Shown here one piece after another: positions 61,159-64,000 of a stretch of DNA of 64,000 bases; the stretch's first letter is position 1, and every line of letters starts with the position of its first letter. The position numbers and the translations under genes were made by a program. The notes beneath the pieces are model-generated. The model did no database searches. It was not told where the DNA came from and was given only the letters and a program-made list of their open reading frames with translations. Source of the DNA: an uncultured Pelagibacteraceae bacterium (GTDB taxonomy: Bacteria; Pseudomonadota; Alphaproteobacteria; Pelagibacterales; Pelagibacteraceae); contig CACEXV010000001.1 in assembly GCA_902563575.1 (NCBI GenBank), positions 62,001 to 126,000 of the forward strand. The letters run 5' to 3'.

Positions 61159-62318
61159 TTTGCATCCGCAATCTTAATAGCTGTTTTTCTGCTCCATTGA
61201 TCAATATCATAAATTTTATTAATATTTGTGGCACTCTGTATAGCATATTTTTTGAAATTTTTGTTTTTTAATACCTTAATAATATTAGGGATAATTGAGC
61301 TGAATTTTATTTTTTTTTTTAAAAAAAGTTCAACAAATACCTCATTTGCTCCATTAATAATTATTGGAAGCGAATTGAATTTATTTATTTTACCCAAAAT
61401 ATCGTTTGGAGGGAAATTTTTTCTTGAAATTTTATAAAACTTCAAATTAACGTCGTTGCTAAAATTCTCATTTAATTTAATAAAATTTCTAATTTCAACA
61501 TCATTATTCAATATTGCGTTCGATATGGGTATAATCATATTTGGTTCGTGGTATATAAATTTACTTAAGCCATTTTTGTAGTTTATTATGGCGTGAACTA
61601 AGGATTGAGGATGTATTAAAATCTGAATTTTTTTTTTATATTTTGGAAACAATTTTCTTGCCTCAATAAGTTCAAAAACTTTATTCATCATTGTGGCAGA
61701 ATCTATTGAAATTTTTTTTCCCATATTCCATTTTGGATGGTTCAAGGCTTGTTTAGGTTTAATGTTGTTTTTAATTTTTTTTTGAAAAAATGGGCCACCT
61801 GATGCTGTTATGTATATCTTGTCAATATTATCTTTTTCATTTTCTTTTAAAAGTTCTTGAATGGAAAAATGCTCAGAGTCTATAGGAATGAGATTTGTTT
61901 TATATCTTTTTAAAAACTTATTCAAAATTTCCCATCCACAAATTATAGCCTCTTTATTAGCTAGAAGTAATTTTTTTGTAAACTTAATGAAATTTAAAGT
62001 AATTGGTAAGCCATTAATACCAGGTACAGCACTAACTGTAATATCTAACTTTTTTTTTAAATTAAAATTTATAGCTGAGTTATGCATATTTGTATGCTTA
62101 TAATTTTTTGATTTTAATTTTTTATATATCTTAAAATTTGTGACTATGAAATTCTTTGGTTTAAAGATTCTAATTTGTTTTTTTATTTTTGAATAATTGG
62201 TATGAGCTACAAGTGTATCAATTATAAATCTATCCTTTTTTTTTGAAATAATTTTAAGTGTGCTTTCACCAATTGACCCTGTTGAACCTAGTATTGCTAT
62301 TCTTATTTTTTTTTGCAT
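61155..62318 (-). CDS. dxr: 1-deoxy-D-xylulose 5-phosphate reductoisomerase
   Basis: A 387-residue enzyme. AILGSTGSIGESTL is the NADPH loop, LLANKEAIICGWE, PIDSEHFSIQELL (metal ligands), TASGGPFFQK and the HPKWNMGKKISIDSATMMNK block are all conserved. It converts DXP to methylerythritol phosphate, feeding ispDF. The sequence is unusually Lys/Asn/Ile-rich but not disrupted. Confidence 0.95.
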   Translation of the reverse strand: MQKKIRIAILGSTGSIGESTLKIISKKKDRFIIDTLVAHTNYSKIKKQIRIFKPKNFIVTNFKIYKKLKSKNYKHTNMHNSAINFNLKKKLDITVSAVPGINGLPITLNFIKFTKKLLLANKEAIICGWEILNKFLKRYKTNLIPIDSEHFSIQELLKENEKDNIDKIYITASGGPFFQKKIKNNIKPKQALNHPKWNMGKKISIDSATMMNKVFELIEARKLFPKYKKKIQILIHPQSLVHAIINYKNGLSKFIYHEPNMIIPISNAILNNDVEIRNFIKLNENFSNDVNLKFYKISRKNFPPNDILGKINKFNSLPIIINGANEVFVELFLKKKIKFSSIIPNIIKVLKNKNFKKYAIQSATNINKIYDIDQWSRKTAIKIADAK

Positions 62319-62324
62319 ATCATT

Positions 62325-62981
62325 TTAAATCAAAAAATAAAACAATTCATTGCCAATTGGTAGTCCAATTAAAATTCCGTCAAATCTATCTAAAACACCA
62401 CCATGCCCTGGTAATAAGTTGCCTGTGTCTTTAACCTTAGCTTTTCTTTTTAAGTATGAAAAAAGTATATCCCCGGCTTGAGATAAAAGAGATATAGAGA
62501 CTGTTAAAATAAATAGTTTATAGAATGGTATTCCATAGTCATATAAATTTACAAAAATAAATAAAATTATCAAACTGGATATTATTGATCCAGCTGACCC
62601 AGATATAGTTTTATTTGGACTAATAGATGTAAGTTTAGGACCTTTAAATGTTTTTCCAAAAATCAATCCTCCTATATCTGAAAAAATACAAATCAATAAG
62701 ATAAAGACTGTAATAACTTTAATTTCTTTACCGTGGTTCAAATTATAAAAAATTAATAAAGAAAAATATAGAATGTAAACAATAAATATTGAGACATATA
62801 AGAATTTTAGCACAATATTTGAATTTATTTTTTTTAGTAAATTAGTAAATTCTAAGATTGATATAGTCCCAAACAAAATTATACAATAAATCAATATAAA
62901 ATTATAATTCAGCAACAACGCAAGAATTGTAAATAAAATAATTGATGTAATTAATCTCTTTTTAAGGTTTCCATCTATCAT
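62325..62981 (-). CDS. cdsA: Phosphatidate cytidylyltransferase
   Basis: A 218-residue membrane enzyme, with about six helices. The signature near the C-terminus (KAKVKDTGNLLPGHGGVLDRFDGI region) and the preceding ISPNKTISGSAGS block are diagnostic. It makes CDP-diacylglycerol, the precursor for pgpA's pathway. Shorter than E. coli CdsA, similar to other alphaproteobacterial enzymes. Overlaps uppS by 4 nt. Confidence 0.93.
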   Translation of the reverse strand: MIDGNLKKRLITSIILFTILALLLNYNFILIYCIILFGTISILEFTNLLKKINSNIVLKFLYVSIFIVYILYFSLLIFYNLNHGKEIKVITVFILLICIFSDIGGLIFGKTFKGPKLTSISPNKTISGSAGSIISSLIILFIFVNLYDYGIPFYKLFILTVSISLLSQAGDILFSYLKRKAKVKDTGNLLPGHGGVLDRFDGILIGLPIGNELFYFLI

Positions 62982-63652
62982 ATTGATCCGAAATTTCTTT
63001 TTGTTTTTTTATATTTATTTATAATCTTTCTTAAGTCAGATATCTTAAAATCAGGCCACAACTTATCTAAGAAGAAAATTTCGGTATAAGCAAGTTGCCA
63101 CAGCATAAAATTACTTAAACGTTTTCTTCCTCCTGTTCTTACTAATATCTCTGGTTCTGGAACATTTTTTGTAAAAAGATTAGATGTTATCGCTTTTTCA
63201 CTAATTTTATTAACATTTTTTATCTTTTTAATAGTACGAATTATTTCATCCCTAGAGCCGTAATTCAAAGCAAGATTAACGTTAATCATTTTATTTTTAT
63301 TTGTTTTTTTTTCTACGTTTTTTAATAATTTTTTTAATTTTGATGGTAATGGATTAATGTTGCCGATAATTGAAATTTTTATTCCATTTTTAATAACGTG
63401 CTTAAGTTCTTTAGTGAAATATAAAAAAATAAGTTTAAATAAATATTTTATTTCTGATTTTGGTCTTTTCCAGTTCTCAGTTGAAAAAACATAAAAAGTT
63501 AAATGTTTTATCTTAAATCGAATTGAGCCTTCAACAACTTTCTTTACTGTTTCTACACCTTTTAGGTGACCATAATTTCTTCCTCTTTTTACTTTTTTTC
63601 CCCATCTGCCATTGCCATCCATGATGAATGCAACATGGCTTAGTTTATTCAT
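62978..63652 (-). CDS. uppS: Undecaprenyl diphosphate synthase
   Basis: A 224-residue cis-prenyltransferase. VAFIMDGNGRWGKK contains the catalytic Asp, GHLKGVETVK, LTFYVFSTENWKRPKSE, LALNYGSRDEI, and the pyrophosphate-binding LVRTGGRKRLSNFMLWQLAYTEI are complete. It makes the C55 lipid carrier for peptidoglycan and LPS. Overlaps frr by 4 nt. Confidence 0.95.
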   Translation of the reverse strand: MNKLSHVAFIMDGNGRWGKKVKRGRNYGHLKGVETVKKVVEGSIRFKIKHLTFYVFSTENWKRPKSEIKYLFKLIFLYFTKELKHVIKNGIKISIIGNINPLPSKLKKLLKNVEKKTNKNKMINVNLALNYGSRDEIIRTIKKIKNVNKISEKAITSNLFTKNVPEPEILVRTGGRKRLSNFMLWQLAYTEIFFLDKLWPDFKISDLRKIINKYKKTKRNFGSI

Positions 63653-64000
63653 ATTTGTAATATCTCTTTTTCTTTTTCTTGAATAATTTTGTCGATTTGG
63701 GCAATAAATTTATCAGTCATATTTTGTATATTTTTTTCGAACTTACCGTTTTCATCCTCAGAAATTTTCTTATCTTTTAATTTAATTTTTAATTCGTCGT
63801 TTGCCTCTCTCCTGATATTTCTAATTGACACCTTTGATTTTTCACCCATACTCTTAAGAATTTTAATAAGTTCTTTTCTTCTTTCCTCTGTCAAATCTGG
63901 AATTCTGATTCTTATAATTTGTCCGTCAACTTGTGGATTTATTCCAAGATCTGATTTTTGAATTGCACTATCTATTAAAGAACAATTTGATTTATCCCAT
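63649..64000 (-). CDS. frr: Ribosome recycling factor, 5' end outside window
   Basis: C-terminal part of RRF, about 117 codons, open at the right edge. Reading from the edge gives WDKSNCSLIDSAIQKSDLG, then INPQVDGQIIRIRIPDLTEERRKEL and a final coiled coil ending KEKEILQI, matching RRF domain II return and the last helix of domain I. An internal ATG at 63894 is not the start. It splits post-termination ribosomes with EF-G. The frr-uppS-cdsA order is standard. Confidence 0.95.
   Translation of the reverse strand, partial: WDKSNCSLIDSAIQKSDLGINPQVDGQIIRIRIPDLTEERRKELIKILKSMGEKSKVSIRNIRREANDELKIKLKDKKISEDENGKFEKNIQNMTDKFIAQIDKIIQEKEKEILQI

Noticed and set aside
1-64000. tRNA, rRNA, transposase, integrase, prophage or attachment-site signatures
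   Set aside because: None found. Spacers are short and no gene product resembles a mobile-element protein.

Overview
The window is a gene-dense, very AT-rich (about 70% A+T by eye) chromosomal segment from an alphaproteobacterium, most likely a SAR11 / Pelagibacterales relative. The grounds are the low G+C, minimal spacers with many 1-8 nt gene overlaps, a fused ispDF, ntrYX without ntrBC, an alphaproteobacterial direct-repeat LexA operator, and the orders tpiA-secG-pyrG-kdsA-eno-ftsB, trpEGDC-lexA-gltX and frr-uppS-cdsA-dxr-bamA-skp-lpxD-fabZ-lpxA-lpxI-lpxB. I saw no rRNA, tRNA, CRISPR array, insertion sequence or prophage. No gene-free stretch exceeds 300 bases.

Region 1 (1-8829) is an accessory catabolic cluster. 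A plus-strand operon with overlapping genes encodes an acyl-CoA ligase (cut by the window edge), a MenB/BadI-like crotonase, an enolase-superfamily enzyme, a CitE-like lyase and two Gfo/Idh/MocA oxidoreductases. A minus-strand pair follows (an SDR-fold protein without the usual catalytic residues, and an MhpD-like hydratase), then a plus-strand pair (a DUF1907/C11orf54-like metalloprotein and a divergent PanB-superfamily protein). The substrate cannot be read from the sequence. This is the best candidate for an undescribed pathway.

Region 2 (8830-16112) covers methylated-compound and metal uptake. A BASS-family transporter with a structured leader, a 62-residue membrane protein and a zinc-type homocysteine S-methyltransferase sit beside glycine betaine/choline-type proXW, which has no adjacent ATPase gene. 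Next come zur-znuB-znuC and divergent znuA, with two Zur-box-like palindromes between znuC and znuA and a tandemly duplicated His-rich loop in ZnuA.

Region 3 (16118-22537) has a divergent pair of a circularly permuted ATP-grasp protein and an Anbu-type proteasome homologue, then YjbQ, 6-phosphofructokinase, pyruvate kinase, a 55-residue ORF and GAPDH.

Region 4 (22546-31109) is a glycerol-type ABC operon, gpsA-glpK-glpV-(terminator)-glpS-glpT-glpP-glpQ-DUF2160. Its two ATPases carry complementary degenerate motifs. Glycerol would enter glycolysis as glycerol 3-phosphate and dihydroxyacetone phosphate, linking to tpiA, gapA, eno and pyk in this same window.

Region 5 (31110-64000) is mostly housekeeping: trkH, trkA, ntrX, ntrY, ispDF, pgpA, pncC, lipA, ratA-like, ftsB-like, eno, kdsA, pyrG, secG, tpiA, ppiD-like, trpEGDC, lexA with its own operators, gltX, a Cas4/AddB-like PD-(D/E)XK nuclease, and the lipid A / outer-membrane / isoprenoid cluster ending in a partial frr. 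Compared with other alphaproteobacteria several genes are absent from these neighbourhoods (pdh-lpd, moaC-moeA-comEC, rseP, ntrBC), consistent with genome streamlining.
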